From contig JAXDDX010000050.1 of the NCBI GenBank assembly GCA_034670405.1, positions 174,501 to 238,500 on the forward strand: a DNA stretch of 64,000 bases, written 5' to 3'. A program made the position numbers and the translations under genes. The notes below the pieces were generated by a model. That model had not been told where the DNA came from and did no database searches. It saw only the letters and a program-made list of their open reading frames with translations. Numbering within the stretch: position 1 is the stretch's first letter; each line of letters starts with the position of its first letter. The DNA is from Hoplostethus atlanticus. Taxonomy: Eukaryota > Chordata > Actinopteri > Trachichthyiformes > Trachichthyidae. Positions 39,326 to 52,290 of the stretch are shown in pieces.

Positions 39326-41584
39326 TATATTAACTTTACTTGTGTAAGTATACTTACTGACTAGTTTGAGTAGCATGTATTTTGTAACACTGATGACATT
39401 CAAATCAAAGGCCTTGTACCTCTCGAAAAAGGTGGAGGGGTTGCAGCTTTTAAGAGAGCTTTCTCACCGCTAGTTTTTACACCCCACGAAAACATTAATA
39501 GAGCGCCGGCCTTGAAAAATGAAAATCAAAGGTATCAAAAAGCTCCCAGGGATTAGGGCAGGGGAGTCTGATATCAAACCCAGGTTTACTCTTTATGATG
39601 TCATTTTCTTTTTATGGAGGAAGCAGGGGGTGAAAGCTCAAGGCAGATATGAGATCCAGTTTTGGGGGGGTAATCTCCCATATACTGCAGCACATAAATC
39701 TGCTCCATTGATCCCCAGAATCACGCTTCTATTGACAAGAGCAAGTCTCTCCTTTTGAAAAGTGATAACTACACAGGGCAGTCCCACTAAACATTTATGG
39801 ATGTCATTCCTGCCTTGGTGTGGGCCCCTGCTCTGTAATAGCTTTTAGCGTCACGTAACACTCCTACGTGTGAGTGAATGCACAAATGTGTCTGAGACCC
39901 TGCTGAGTAAGTTTACGCTAGCCGTTAATCATCCTGCGGGCCAGCTGGCTGTAGCCACTGGGCAGGTGGAGCTGTCAGGTTGGCAGCCCCAGTCATGCAG
40001 CACCGAAACCGGACACCTCAGGGACGACCGTTCCCCGGTATCTCTCAAGTCCCACGTCAACTGGTGCTTTACCAAGTGCTATTTTGACTGATACCTAGAT
40101 GCTTAGATAACAGTTCAACGTGTTAAACTTGCCCAAGAGCATTAAATAAATCCCAATAAACACAGACATAAAATTGGAAAGGAAGACATGATGTTTTTAT
40201 TTTGTGTCTGGTTTCAGAAAAGGGATACATTAGTTGGATTCATTCTTTAGCACATGCAAGTGGATATCTTCCCGTAAAAATATGGGCTAGATAGGGTGCT
40301 GTACTTGAAGATACCGTGATGAACACCAGGTTGCAGATGAGTTTGTGACTAAAAAGTTGACCAGCAAAGTCTCGCTGCATGTAATGTCATGTGGTTGGCA
40401 TTACCTTGTGAGAACAGCCTTACTGACGAGAGCAACACCAACAGCCAATTTACCAAACAAGGCAAGCACACGTCTGTCTAAACACCATCAACCCACGACA
40501 CCCTCAGAGATCACTCGCCTAAAGGTCTTTCTCCCAAGCCCTCTGACATCTAACTAGCTCCTTGATGGACAGTGTGGGATGAGGAGCGATTAGCATTTTC
40601 CACCGTAAGTTAATACTGGAGAGAGAGAGAGGGAAACTGACATGTGAGTGCTGCTGGGCCTGTCCTTCCATCCATCGCTCTGAAGTGGCTCTGACAGCCA
40701 AGCATCTGCGCCCCAAGGAGCTGACAAGTGTCCTGTGAACCAGAGAGGAATGCTGGGACCCTGGATTAGCACCTAACCCAGGATGAAGATGCTCCTGGGG
40801 TTGTGGGTTGGAGGGTAACTTGGAGCATTTCTCCCCATTTTGTGGTTCAGGAATGGTTGGAGACAGGACTGGGTTGAGTGAGGAGGTTCTGTCGGGTACA
40901 CTATGCCCCAAATCAAGATTAAATAAATATCAGACAGGGACTGATGATGATGTTTTGTTTTTGATTGAGGGGGAAATGCCTGCGTGGGAGTCAAAGGTGA
41001 GAACATGCTTCACTTTCAATTGCGTTTTTACTAATGGATTTTGTCTGGTGGCTCTTTAGGGACTATTTCTGTCTATTAGATTTTGAGGATCATCTGGATA
41101 GTATAAGTTTATTAGATAGAAACAAAATTAATCGTCAAAGGCTGTGTGTTTTCAAGCCAGTGTGAAGAAGGGGCCGGTGCCAAAGTCGGGTGTTTGGCTA
41201 TCAGATATCAGCTCATCCCTCAGCAGGATCCCACCCGCTTTGATGAATTATTTCTGAACGCTGATCCTGCTATCACAATGGATCTCCGTAGATTAGTACA
41301 GCCAAAGCAAATGGGTTCTTGGAGCCAGCCGAAATGTGAGAACAGTATACCAAGTGCATACTCTATAGCTCTTTTGTCTTACCCACTTCCACCTGTTATA
41401 CACATTCAGAAGACATATACACATAAGTACACTAACCCCCTCCCACACACACACACACACTAATGTGTAGCTGAATGAAAGTGATGATTCAGATTTTTTT
41501 CAGATAAAAGGGTAAGTACTAAATCTATACTTCTAATCTATACTATACTTAATTTCAGATTTTGAATTAGAAAAAAAAATATTG
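39326..41584. other. Intergenic, no gene seen
   Basis: A CA run is at 41442-41460. The 130-codon minus-strand ORF at 40519-40911 has overlapping open frames in several phases and no recognisable domain. Confidence 0.4.
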
Positions 41585-41657
41585 TTCACATGTGAAAATA
41601 AACAAGTGTCCAAAAAACACATGTGCTTTGAATTCACATATGTAGTTTCACATGTGA
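41585..41657. repeat. Palindromic CACATGTG cluster, possible MITE remnant
   Basis: TTCACATGTGAAA at 41585-41597, AACACATGTGC near 41617, TTCACATATG near 41634 and TTTCACATGTGA at 41646-41657. Each unit is itself a palindrome, giving four near-copies in 73 bases. Confidence 0.6.
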
Positions 41658-43924
41658 CTTTGTTGTAAGGGAGTGATCAAAGTCGAGGGGTCGCCCATTA
41701 ATTAACACCTCCAGTGTGCTGGGGGCAGTTTGGTACACTTTATAAACAGCTTGAAAACAAACCAGCTTGGCCTTTCTTGAGTTTAACATGGCCATCAAAC
41801 TGTCAGGTCCAGGCACAGCCAAAAGGCATAGCATGCAGTATCTCCTTCGCTGGGCCAGTAAATTCTCTAAAGAGCAAAGACTTCTTTACTGCTATCTTTT
41901 AGCATTACACTGACAGCCATCACAGCCCTGCTCCTTCTCTCAGCTCACATGCAGATAATGTCTGATCTTATAAAACTTAAAGAGACGTATTAATTAAAAA
42001 GCCAAGCGTGATGTGACACTTTTATTTTCTGAACTCGCTGTATTTTCAGATCGTTTTTTTAAGAGTCTTCAATAAATCTTTCAATCATAAAGGTTCATAA
42101 AGGTTGTTTTTTTTAAATCACATCTAATGCATGTCAATCTGCACAATGCCTGTTCCTTCACCCTCATTTCAGCTTGAATTCTATGTGACTCACAACACTG
42201 ATAACTCAGCTTGGTCTTGATATCGTCTCCGGAGCCCAGTTTCTCTGTGAAAGTTACTGTGAAATTTGTGAGCCAGTATAATGGGAGTTGAGGGTACCAC
42301 AAGAAATCAGTCATAAAGCAAGCTGGTGTAGATTCTCTTGATAGCATACACACATGCACACATATTATTCACATGCAGGTTCTGCTTCCAGCTTTCTGTT
42401 TAGTGCTGTATTCCTCTGGGCAGGATTTATGAAAACGCCAGTGACAACATGTCCTGCTTGGCCTTTAAGACCCGCATAAGTGGCGCTGTGCTGAGGCCAG
42501 CCGGGTATTAATAGTTGGCATGGGAAAACGTAAATTATTGCTCTTTGACTGAAAATGTCATTCAATCCCTGCCTCTACTTGTCAGGCTTGTTCTCTCCAA
42601 CAGCTCAGTGTTGTGAGAAGAGTGTAAATCAAACCATATGTTCTATCCCAGGAAATATCCCAAATTCACAGTCTCAGCAAACACAAAATCAACTTATTAA
42701 TCAAACGCCAAACCTTTATAACTGTTTCTCTAACAGGGCCTGTGTCCTCCATGCCTCTCTGAATTTGGTTAGCCCCTTTCCCCAACTGTTTAACAGAGAT
42801 ACCTTTTGTCTCTCTGGTTGTCCATCTGTCACAACAGCAGTGTTAAAAAGAAATGCACAGGGCCTATTTTAGAGCTGTGATGACCTGGGGGCCAGTAGAC
42901 GATGAGGGCAAATTGTAGGGAATGGGAGAAGCACTGTGTGAACATGAGATCACCATGCAACATGCATGGCCTCAGGTGCAATTCACACCTTGAGGCTCCA
43001 GTGATTACAATGGCCATCCAAGCTGATCCACCAAAAAGCTCCAAGCAAAGTTGAAAGTGCACTTCAACTCAGTCGGCCAGTTTGTATATTTCATGAGGTT
43101 GAACAGCTGCAGAACCCACTTTATAGTTGCCCTTAACCATGCAGTTTTCATAGAACTAGTGTGTGGAAGTCAGATAAGACAAAAACTAGGCATATGCAAA
43201 ACCACAATGCCTTCAAAAGTGAAATAATTTAAAAGTTTAACCTGAATTATTTTGTATTTTAGTCTTTTCACACCAGAAACTGAGAAAAAATCCCTTAATG
43301 AAGGAACTATTTCCTACAATGCTCAACCGAACACCATTGTGAATCAGTACATATACCAAAGTGTACTACCAACACCCTCCATACAGGCATGGCTACAATT
43401 ACAATTTTAAATAGAAATGAATAAATGCTAAAGTTACTCTGAACATTGTACGACAAATTACATTATAAAATAAATAAAAATGAATGGAAATCTTAAAGTA
43501 TGATATCCCCATTATGATCTTACAGGAGGTCATATTACATATTTTATATTACAGGAGATTTATTCCACTGGCAAATATCGGGAGGTCAAGAGGGTCCATA
43601 TCTGCATGGCACCGTACAGCATCTGACAAGCGGTTCTGTTCCCTCCAAACTGTTCCAAACCAGCCAAGCAGGATCTGGGAAACAAGGGGGGCTTTTTAAA
43701 GGCAGTTAGTACTGATGACGCCCAGGGGGATTGTTTATCTAAATATGATTTTGTGATAAATTAACTCAAATGTGTCGTTGTCCTCCACTCCATGTGTAAA
43801 TCCTCCAAGCATCACTGGTGAAGCGGTCAGGAGGATGGGACCAGATTCCCCCGCTGGCCTGTGAACATCTGCTGGGCCATTTAGCCAGCTAATAGATCAG
43901 CTTGGAAAGAGCGAGGGAGAGAGG

Positions 43925-43925
<1 letters not shown>
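41658..43925. other. Intergenic, no gene seen
   Basis: AT-rich cores ATTAATTAAC at about 41697 and ATTAATTAAA at about 41989. No coding signal. Confidence 0.4.

Positions 43926-43978
<53 letters not shown>
43926..43978. repeat. GA microsatellite
   Basis: Perfect GA run of about 50 bases ending at GTGCGAGCGCGAGC. Confidence 0.96.
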
Positions 43979-43979
<1 letters not shown>

Positions 43980-44989
43980 CGAGCGCGAGCAGAGGAAGTC
44001 CAGGTGTTCCTGACCAGAGCCAGAAGACATCAAACCCAAGGCCCAATCCAAATCCACCAGAGCACACACTGAATGACTCACAGCCTCTCACAGATAATAA
44101 AACAAGCATAAAGTTTGCTTAAGGTACAGGTGGGGGTATTTCGCACCGTACTCAAGAGAGACCCGGCACCAGCCCCGTACAGGGGGAAAGGTAATTGGAT
44201 GCAGATGGGAGGAGGTAAATGAAAGAATTTGGAGAATATCTCTGCGGAATACCTAATGGGGACAGGACAGAAAAGGAAATTAAAAATTATTGGAAGCAGA
44301 TGGACCGTTCTTTGAGTTTTTCAGGGAAATTTATTAGTGCTGTGAAAGAAATGTGTCTGTTTATTTTGTGCTGCCATGAAATGAATGGCCTGCTGAGTTG
44401 TGCTTGTGTTAGTTTATGACTGCCTGGTCATTATTCATAATTTAGAACGTATTTGTTATCGATTCGTGATTCAGCGTGATTTATTGGTGCCTGTCAGGTT
44501 TCATTCAAAACCCCACTAGTTTCATTTCAGCGCCGGGGCCCAGAGTTTCTGAAAAATATAAACAAAGTTAGACGATGTGCGGATACAGTTTCATTTGTAC
44601 CTCATTACATAATAGCCTTGGCTAGATTCAAGTGGAGCCTCACTGTAATTCATTTGTTCCTGTTATTTCCTTATTGCCAACAACAATAAAATGAAATGTT
44701 GTGGAATACAATATCAGTCAAGAAACACTTTGTAATGGAAATGTTGATGGGAAAACGTCAAAATCCCTCCATCTTCAGACACTGGTTTAAAATTCCAGTG
44801 TATGAGCATAATATTAATAACATTTTTTCAGCAACAGCAGTTATGTATTATGAGTCTATATCCCGAGAGGATTCGTTAGGAAGCTGTTTTGTTCCTCTTT
44901 CTTAAAGCTACAGCAACCATCATTAAATTTACTGGCTCTGGACGTCTGGGAACATAAAGGTTAGTGCTGATATTAAACCAACCAAAAGT
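43979..44989. other. Intergenic, no gene seen
   Basis: Ordinary non-coding sequence. Base composition changes sharply at its right end, where the homopolymer-rich block begins. Confidence 0.4.
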
Positions 44990-46440
44990 TAATTTGAAAA
45001 AAAATTCTCAAGTTTTTCTACCTCACAATATTAAGGGGGGGTCACTACCCATTAAAATTTATTGGAAAAAGCCAAAAATATTAAACTTTTCCCCTTTCTA
45101 ACTTTTTTCCTCATGTTGTTCCGGCAGTCTACGCTTGGTAAAAAAAAGAAAAAACGGAAAAACCGAAACGGACTTTCCTTGTTCTGTTGTGTGGGAAAAA
45201 AGAAATTTGGGTTCTTTACCTATCCCCCTGAAGAAAAACCGGGGGGGTTGTATGTTGAAGAAATTCCAAAGGGTTGAAATGCCCCCCCCCAACTTATTGA
45301 AATCTTTTTTAAAAGCCCAGGAAAGGGGAAATGGGCAAATCCAATTTTCTAGACCGAGTGGGGGAAAACCGGGAAAAATCAAGTTTTTCAACTAGATACG
45401 TCCAACTTATTTATTAGAACAAAAAGACAAGTGAGGAGGGGGGGACCGAGGCGTCCTTGTCCCGCATCTTCCCCCCGCCCCCCCCTTGTCCCCCGGACGG
45501 CACCGAAAGGAAATTTTGGTTTGGGGATTGTGGGGGGAACCCCAATTCCTACCTTTTGGAAAAACAACAAAGAGACTCCGGGGCCCCCCCTCCTTTTTTG
45601 TTTTTTTCGAACCCAGAAAGCTTAAAACCCCCTGCCCAAAAAGGGGGGGAAAAAACAAAAGTAACCCTAAAGGATTTTTTTAAGAAAACAATAAAAAATT
45701 ATGAGAGGCAGGGAAACGAAAAAGAGGGGGGGGGCGGGGGGGGGGTTTGTCTTCCTAACCCGTTTTTTGGTGCCCCGGGGATTGGGGCCGAAAGGTTTTT
45801 TGTGGTTGTAAAAAACTTTTTTGGGTAAACAAGAACATCCCGGGCCCGTCCCCCTGGGGAGAAGCTTTGGACAAAGGGACCCGGGGGGTTTACCCGAAAG
45901 CGTTTCCCAATGTTTGGGGAAAGGGTGTGAAAACCGGGGGGTTCTTTTTGGGGGGGTCAAATTGGGACCCCCGGGAATTGGGTTTTTTTTGGGGTTGAAA
46001 TTTTTTTGGGTAAAAACCCCGGGTTTTAAACCCACGAAGACACAGGGCAAAAACCCCAAAACAAAGGGCCTTTTTATGGGACCCCCCGTGGGAAAATTAC
46101 GAGCAGGCCACAACAACAACTGGAACTCCCCTCGGGAGACGAAGGAAAAAAACAGGGGGAAAAACGGAGGGAAAATTGGGAACGACTAGAGTTCAAGCCC
46201 CCCCGTCCACCTCTGCCCACATCCTTTCTTCAACGTCCAGTCTCTATAAAAGTTGGATGATTTAGGGCAGGATTAGATTCCAAGGGGACATGAGGGATTG
46301 TAACGCTTTTTCTGACGGAAACATGGCTGACCCCGCGGGTGCCGGATCGGGGCCATATCCCAAACCCGATCCTTTCTGTTTTCCGGCGGATAGACGAAAG
46401 GATCTGGAAAAATCTAAGGGGGGAGGGTTTGCTTCATGCC
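44990..46440. other. Homopolymer-inflated segment, probable sequencing/assembly error
   Basis: Runs of three to ten identical bases dominate (for example CCCCCCCCCC at about 45284, GGGGGGCGGGGGGGGG near 45726, and repeated GGGTTTTTTTT and AAAACCCC). Nothing similar occurs elsewhere in the window. From about 46100 the sequence can be read as the 5' part of the following LINE's endonuclease region if run lengths are ignored: pieces such as RETKEKN, ILS..VQSLY, RDCNAF, TETWL and KSKGGG appear in different frames. The simplest reading is low-quality sequence, with the true bases perhaps being LINE 5' UTR/ORF1 and ORF2 start. ORFs in this block should not be annotated. Confidence 0.75.
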
Positions 46441-49193
46441 CAACAACAAGTGGTGCAACCCCAAGGACATTAAGACTCTTTCTCGTTCCTGCTCGTCGAA
46501 CCTGGAACATCTGACTATCTCATGCCGTCCATTCTACCTTCCCCGGGAGTTCAGCTCGGTCATCACCACAGCCGTCTACATACCACCACAAGCGGACACC
46601 GACGTAGCACTATCGGACCTACATGATGTGTTATGTCGGCATCAGAACAAGCATCCCGACGCGGCTATGGTGGTGGCTGGGGACTTTAATAGGGCGAACC
46701 TAAAAAAAGTCATGCCGAACTTTCATCAGCACATTACGTGTGCTACCAGAGGGGAAAGAACGTTGGACCACTGCTATACGCCGTTCAAGAGAGGCTACAA
46801 GGCTGTCTCTCTCCCTCCGTTCGGCAAATCAGACCATGCCGCCATTTTCCTGCTACCGGAGTATAAACAAAGGATAGCACGGGAAGCGGTAGTGACGAGG
46901 GACGTAAAGCGGTGGTCTGACCAATCAGAGGCTGAGCTACAGGACGCTCTGCGTGACGTCGACTGGGACATGTTCCAATTCAGTTCCAGGGACGTCAGCG
47001 AGTTTACGGAAGTAGTAACGAGCTTCATAGCAATGCTAGTGGACAACATCGTCCCGACGGTGAAAGTTAGGTCCTTTCCTAACCAAAAACCGTGGGTTGA
47101 TAAATCCATCCGCGACGCTTTGAACGCCCGCACTGCTGCCTATAACTCCGGTCTTGTATCCGGCAACATGGACGAGCACAAGGCAGCGTCCTATGGACTG
47201 AGAAGGGCGGTGAAGGAGGCCAAGAGGAGGTATAGGGACAGAGTGGAGTCGCAGATGGAGCAGCGCGACACCAGACGCCTATGGCAGGGGCTACGGACTA
47301 TAACGGACTACCAGGGCAGACCCCCCGCAATTGTGAGTGCCGACGCATCCCTAGCGGAGGACCTGAACTCATTCTATGCACGGTTTGAGGCTAGCAACAA
47401 CAGCGCTAGCTCGCCGGCTAACAACATCACCGTTAGCGCAACCGGAGTGAGTTCTACCGCTGGGGATGAACACACACTCTCTGTGACCGAGCACAGTGTG
47501 AGGAGGGCTCTGATGAGGGTGAACACCAGGAAAGCTGCTGGTCCAGATGGCATATCTGGACGAGTACTGAAGACCTGTGCTAATCAGCTAGCTCCAGTGT
47601 TCACCACTATATTCAACATCTCCCTGGCTGAGTCTGTGGTCCCCGCCTGCTTCAAGAGATCCACTATTGTCCCTGTGCCCAAGAATGCTTCTCCAGCATG
47701 CTTGAATGACTACCGACCGGTGGCCCTCACCTCGGTGGTCATGAAATGCTTCGAGAGGCTGATTAAGGACTACATCTGCGCCTTCCTCCCTTGCTCCATG
47801 GACCCGCTGCAGTTTGCTTATCGTCCCAACAGATCCACGGATGATGCTGTCTCCCAGGTACTGCACACCACACTCTCTCATCTGGACAGCCGGAAGGGGG
47901 GCTATGTGAGACTGCTGTTCATTGACTATAGTTCAGCTTTCAATACCATAGTCCCCACCAGACTGGCTGGCAAGTTGATTGAGCTGGGACTGAACACCCC
48001 CCTGTGTGCCTGGATCCTGGACTTCCTGACCGCCAGGCCCCAGGTGGTCAGGGTGGGTAGACACACCTCCAACCCCCTCACCCTGAACACAGGATCCCCC
48101 CAGGGTTGCGTCCTCAGCCCCCTACTGTACTCCCTGTACACACATGACTGTGTGGCCAGGTTCAGCTCCAACACCATCATTAAGTTTGCGGATGACACAG
48201 TGGTGGTGGGCCTGATCTCCAACAACGACGAGAAGGCCTACCTGGAGGAAGTTGCTGATCTGTCACTCTGGTGCCAGGACAACAGCCTCCTCCTGAATGT
48301 CACCAAAACTAAGGAGCTGATTGTGGACTTTAGGAGGACACAACAACAGAGGACGTACTCACCACTGGGGATTAATGGGACTACTGTGGAGAGGGTGAGC
48401 AGGTATAAATACCTGGGAGTCAACATCACCGAAGATCTGACATGGTCCACACACACTGACACTCTGGTGAGAAAGGCGAGGCAGCGCCTTTACCACCTCA
48501 GGCAACTGAGGAAATTCAAAGTCTCCCGGAGGATCCTTCAGTCCTTCTACTCTGGAGCTGTGGAGAGCATCCTGACAGGAAGCATCACTGCCTGGTTTGG
48601 CAACAGCTCCGCTCAGGACAGGAAGGCTCTGCAGAGAGTAGTGCGTTCGGCTGAGCGCACTATTGGAACTACACTCCCCACCCTGCAGGACTTGTACACC
48701 AGGAGGTGCAGAACCAGAGCCTGCAGGATCATGAAGGATCCTCACCACCCCAACAACGGACTGTTTCAGCTGCTGCGGTCAGGCAAGCGCCTCCGTAGTC
48801 ACGCTGCCAAAACAGAGAGACTGAGACGGAGTTTCTTTCCTCAGGCCATCAGGACTGTGAACTCCGACCTCACCAGGGCCCCCACCAAGACACACACACT
48901 GCCCCTCTTATGCACACACACACTTAGGTAAAGACTACACATAATTTATAATTTATATTACACATACAATTTTCCCTTTTTTTACTATATTTTTTTATAA
49001 AGTGCTCTTATTGTAAATATTGTGTTGTTTTTTTATATAGAGCTCTTAAATATTGTAAATATTGTGTTGGTCTATTGTAAATAGTGTGAACCTGTTATTT
49101 TGCACATTTCTGCTGAGCATTGCCACTTTGCATTTCACTACACACCTTGTGTGTGTATGTGACAATTAAACTCCTTGAATCTTGAATCTTGAA
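46100..49193 (+). mobile_element. Rex1/CR1-like non-LTR retrotransposon, plus strand
   Basis: The element holds an endonuclease/RT ORF2 (clean from 46436 to 48931), a 3' UTR of about 240 bases with TTGTAAATATTGTGTTG units, an ACAATTAAACTCCTTGAAT end, and a heptanucleotide tail of CTTGAAT repeats (49174-49193). The visible 5' end lies in the damaged block upstream, so its full length and ORF1 cannot be judged. RT motifs ([30 protein letters not shown]) fit the CR1/Rex1 side of the LINE tree. It is distinct from the L2-like LINE at 5990-10340 in sequence, tail and orientation. I saw no target-site duplication because the left border is unreadable. Confidence 0.85.
46436..48931 (+). CDS. LINE ORF2 polyprotein: endonuclease C-terminal part + reverse transcriptase, 831 codons open
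   Basis: The frame is uninterrupted for 831 codons. The Met at 46436 is not the natural start: the endonuclease N-terminus (TETWL, SKGGG pieces) lies just upstream in the damaged sequence. Endonuclease motifs seen: [19 protein letters not shown] (about residues 81-91), RTLDHCY and [10 protein letters not shown] motifs: ADDLNSF-type linker ([12 protein letters not shown]), [47 protein letters not shown] (motif A), [17 protein letters not shown] (motif B), [13 protein letters not shown] (catalytic FADD, motif C), YKYLGVNI and [11 protein letters not shown] (thumb). The end [14 protein letters not shown] is family-typical. It encodes the enzyme that copies the element at its target. All catalytic residues are kept, so this copy is young. 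Whether it is complete depends on the unreadable 5' part. Confidence 0.9.
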   Translation: MPNNKWCNPKDIKTLSRSCSSNLEHLTISCRPFYLPREFSSVITTAVYIPPQADTDVALSDLHDVLCRHQNKHPDAAMVVAGDFNRANLKKVMPNFHQHITCATRGERTLDHCYTPFKRGYKAVSLPPFGKSDHAAIFLLPEYKQRIAREAVVTRDVKRWSDQSEAELQDALRDVDWDMFQFSSRDVSEFTEVVTSFIAMLVDNIVPTVKVRSFPNQKPWVDKSIRDALNARTAAYNSGLVSGNMDEHKAASYGLRRAVKEAKRRYRDRVESQMEQRDTRRLWQGLRTITDYQGRPPAIVSADASLAEDLNSFYARFEASNNSASSPANNITVSATGVSSTAGDEHTLSVTEHSVRRALMRVNTRKAAGPDGISGRVLKTCANQLAPVFTTIFNISLAESVVPACFKRSTIVPVPKNASPACLNDYRPVALTSVVMKCFERLIKDYICAFLPCSMDPLQFAYRPNRSTDDAVSQVLHTTLSHLDSRKGGYVRLLFIDYSSAFNTIVPTRLAGKLIELGLNTPLCAWILDFLTARPQVVRVGRHTSNPLTLNTGSPQGCVLSPLLYSLYTHDCVARFSSNTIIKFADDTVVVGLISNNDEKAYLEEVADLSLWCQDNSLLLNVTKTKELIVDFRRTQQQRTYSPLGINGTTVERVSRYKYLGVNITEDLTWSTHTDTLVRKARQRLYHLRQLRKFKVSRRILQSFYSGAVESILTGSITAWFGNSSAQDRKALQRVVRSAERTIGTTLPTLQDLYTRRCRTRACRIMKDPHHPNNGLFQLLRSGKRLRSHAAKTERLRRSFFPQAIRTVNSDLTRAPTKTHTLPLLCTHTLR

Positions 49194-50333
49194 ATATGAG
49201 GAAAGAAAAATTTGGGATCAATAGAACAAATAGATAGAATAGTTGAGGCAGGAGTCAAAGACAGCTAAAGGGAAGCCTTGTTCCCTAACACAACAATATC
49301 CAGCATGTTTTTTCTCACAAAGGTTAGCTAAATGTCGGGTAGCCTCAAATGGAAATGTTCCCGGGAAACAATTAGCATTCAACTCAACAGAGGGAAATGT
49401 TATCAGCACCAAATTAATTTAGGTAGATGTAAGCGTATGGACAGGTGCAGCCCATTGGTTTGACTCGCAGACACACCCTCACATCACTGGACCGTGCACG
49501 CTTCGTCTGGATCTAAACCTGGCTGTATAGCTTTCTAGCCTCAGATCGGCACGAAAACAAACAAAACCTCTCCCGACAGCTCAAAAGCATTTCCGTGTCG
49601 GTCTGGGGTTCTGCTGCTCCACAAACCGACACATTGGTGGAGAGGAAACAAGCGCTTCATTAGGAAGACATGAGATCGTTTCAGAAAGAAGCCGTCGGTG
49701 TGCTGAGAGGGAATTAATAGGCTCCGGATTGTTGCTTCCTTCTGAAGTAAATGAAGTTCATAGCTGACAGAATCATTTGGTGATAGAGCTGCCTCTCTGT
49801 GTTTAATAGGTCTCTGGCAACACCGAAGACAAGGGCAGCGACCCGCCATGCATGGATTGACCCCCATTACAACGGAAAATGATGAAAATTAGTTTAATTG
49901 AGGGTAAAGCACAGGAGGAGTGTTGAGTGTAAATCTGATCAAGTAGATCACATATCACTACTTTGAGATTTCCAGTATTTATGATTTCTCTGTCAATAAT
50001 CATAATGTTGTACAATAATTAACTACCAACATCAGAGGAACTTCAAATCGATCTGGAAGTGTCAATCATTTCTAACACTGAAAGCTGATATACACCGATA
50101 AATATCAACAGGAAGTTATTGAAAAGGGTGAACCCTCGGTCAATTCAAGTTACAACTTATTATTTTATATCTGAAAATATTATTTTTTTTTTTTTTATCA
50201 TACAATTGTTGAAACTAGGCTGAAGATGGACACGAGAAAGAGTCTGTTGAGAGGCCAGCAGGTCAAGAGTTGTTATTAAAAACCCATCTGGAATGTTGCG
50301 TTTAGTTATGTGCCAGGGATAAACACCCCCCCA

Positions 50334-50373
<40 letters not shown>

Positions 50374-51024
50374 ACGGACATGGACACATAACCCCCACCT
50401 ATCCCATAATGAACGAGAAGCTTGCTTAAATTGAATTGGCATGTCAGCAGGAGTCCAGGGCTTTGTCGTTGTAATGGATGCCAACACACTTAACCCCACC
50501 ATTTTAGACATTAGCTTCCACCACTGGAACTCCTGAGAGGGCTGGCTCTGGAAACACTTTCCTTACCCAGTCGACTAATAGTCTCTCTCTCTCGCTCTTT
50601 CCCTCTCTCTCTCTCTTTCCCCCCCTCAAATACTTGGCAGAGAGGGAGATCTTGTGATCATACCAGCTTTTGTTTTACACTCACCGTGCCTGGATGGGTT
50701 TGATTTTCTGAGACGTTCAAGATGTGCTGAGGGCAGAGCAAGAGAGAGAGAGAGAGCTAGGGGGAGGGAGGGGGAGAGGGGAAGAGAAAAAGGAGTAGAA
50801 AACAAGTATCTTTGAACCGAGGGTGTAATGTAGTCAGGATGGAATCTGTCATTCAGCTTATTGCATGTTGATGACTCAGGGTAGTTTCAGCTGTAAGCAG
50901 CTCCTGATTTATGGACAGTCGGTGAACTCCTGCGGGCAGCGAGGTAGGGAAGGGAGGGAGATCATAGCCCCACAACCACAACAGGGCCTCTTTTTTTCGG
51001 CAGAGAGAGAGCGACAGAACGATA
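49194..51024. other. Intergenic with CA and CT microsatellites
   Basis: A CA run at 50335-50376 and CT-rich tracts at 50580-50625. A T run lies at 50185-50197. No exon recognised. Confidence 0.45.
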
Positions 51025-51049
51025 AAGAGAGAGAGAGAGAGAGAGAGAG
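51025..51049. repeat. GA microsatellite
   Basis: GA run followed by a G run (CGGGGGGGG). Confidence 0.93.
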
Positions 51050-51689
51050 CGGGGGGGGAGGCAGGGCCTGCATTTTTCCCCATCATGCCAAACTGCTTTG
51101 CACGGCAATTAGCTGTGTCCTCATTTAGTCTGCCCCGTCCCAAAGGGTAATGAAAGTCATACATCATCTTCAGGGCCTGCTAATTATCCAGCTCAGTTGC
51201 AGGTAAGCTTTGTAACCATGAGAAGGCCCTGTCGCCCTGATATTTATTGCTCTTCCAATAAGCGGGTAAAAAATACTCTCTTGAAAGGTTGCCTGTACCC
51301 TGTGCCTCACATCCTTGACATACCTTTTCGCAAATGTGCTAGTCAAAGGGGAAATGTCTTCATTCCACATAAATCATCTCTTCTGGTGCGGCAACAAAAT
51401 GTTCGGCCAGAGTTGTGTGCAAGTGCTGGAAACTGGAGAACATAAACATTTTGGGGGTCAGCTTGTCTGTGTTGATTTACATGTGAATGGCTAATGGAGG
51501 AAACACAAGTGAAATACTGTACTCAGAAAAGACACGGCTGGGGAAATTTGCCTGCTCCTGCTGCTTCACTACCTATTATTGAGAGACGTGCACATGTTTG
51601 GAGTATCATACTAAGTATACCGAATTATTACAGAGTTGTTTTAAAAGCAGAAATACTAAATACATTTAAAAAAATATACATAGACAGTA
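51050..51689. other. Intergenic, no gene seen
   Basis: No coding or repeat signal recognised. Confidence 0.4.
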
Positions 51690-52290
51690 TACATATATTC
51701 TTACACACCCTAGCAAAAGTTTGAACACATGAACAATATAAATGTATTTTCCACATACATACATACATAATATATATTTATATTTATATTATCATTTTAT
51801 TTTATTTCTACAAAGGTACACTTGAAATGCAAGGGACAAAGTGAAATATTCAACCAGTTTCCAGTACTGGTTTGTGAAATTTGTGAAATATTTTCAGAGC
51901 GACCTCTCTATAATGTCGAACAGTTTAGGTAAAATATAGGATCCCATATGGAAAAGAAATGTATGTAAAATATATTTCTAAGGTATATATATGTTAATAT
52001 TGAAAATTGGCACCTTGTATGTTTTATATAAATATATTTCCCCCCTTTAATATAAGTTCATATATTTAAAAGTTTTTAAAAATATTTATACAAATTGGTC
52101 CACATAATATATGGACACATTATAATGAAATATAGTGTGACATATATATGTGACACAGTTCAATATATATTCAAATATATTTTGAATATAAGTAATATAT
52201 TTGAAAAATAAACATATTGTATGGCAATATGTTGGCAATATATTACAGATATTTGGAAATAAACTGCATGCCAATATACTTATTTTCCAT
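51690..52290. repeat. AT-rich block with repeated ATATATT units
   Basis: About 600 bases dominated by AATATATT/TATATTT words, with small palindromes such as GTGACATATATATGTGAC near 52137. The left end (CACACCCTAGCAAAAGTTTG at about 51704) recalls Tc1-type terminal repeats, but no matching right end was found. It is probably a non-autonomous element or decayed minisatellite. Confidence 0.5.

Noticed and set aside
45098..46189. Cluster of ORFs up to 150 codons on both strands
   Set aside because: They lie in the homopolymer-inflated block and are rich in Pro/Gly/Lys/Phe runs from G, C, A and T homopolymers; not credible proteins.
46795..48748. Minus-strand ORFs opposite the Rex1/CR1-like LINE
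   Set aside because: Shadows of ORF2 on the plus strand.
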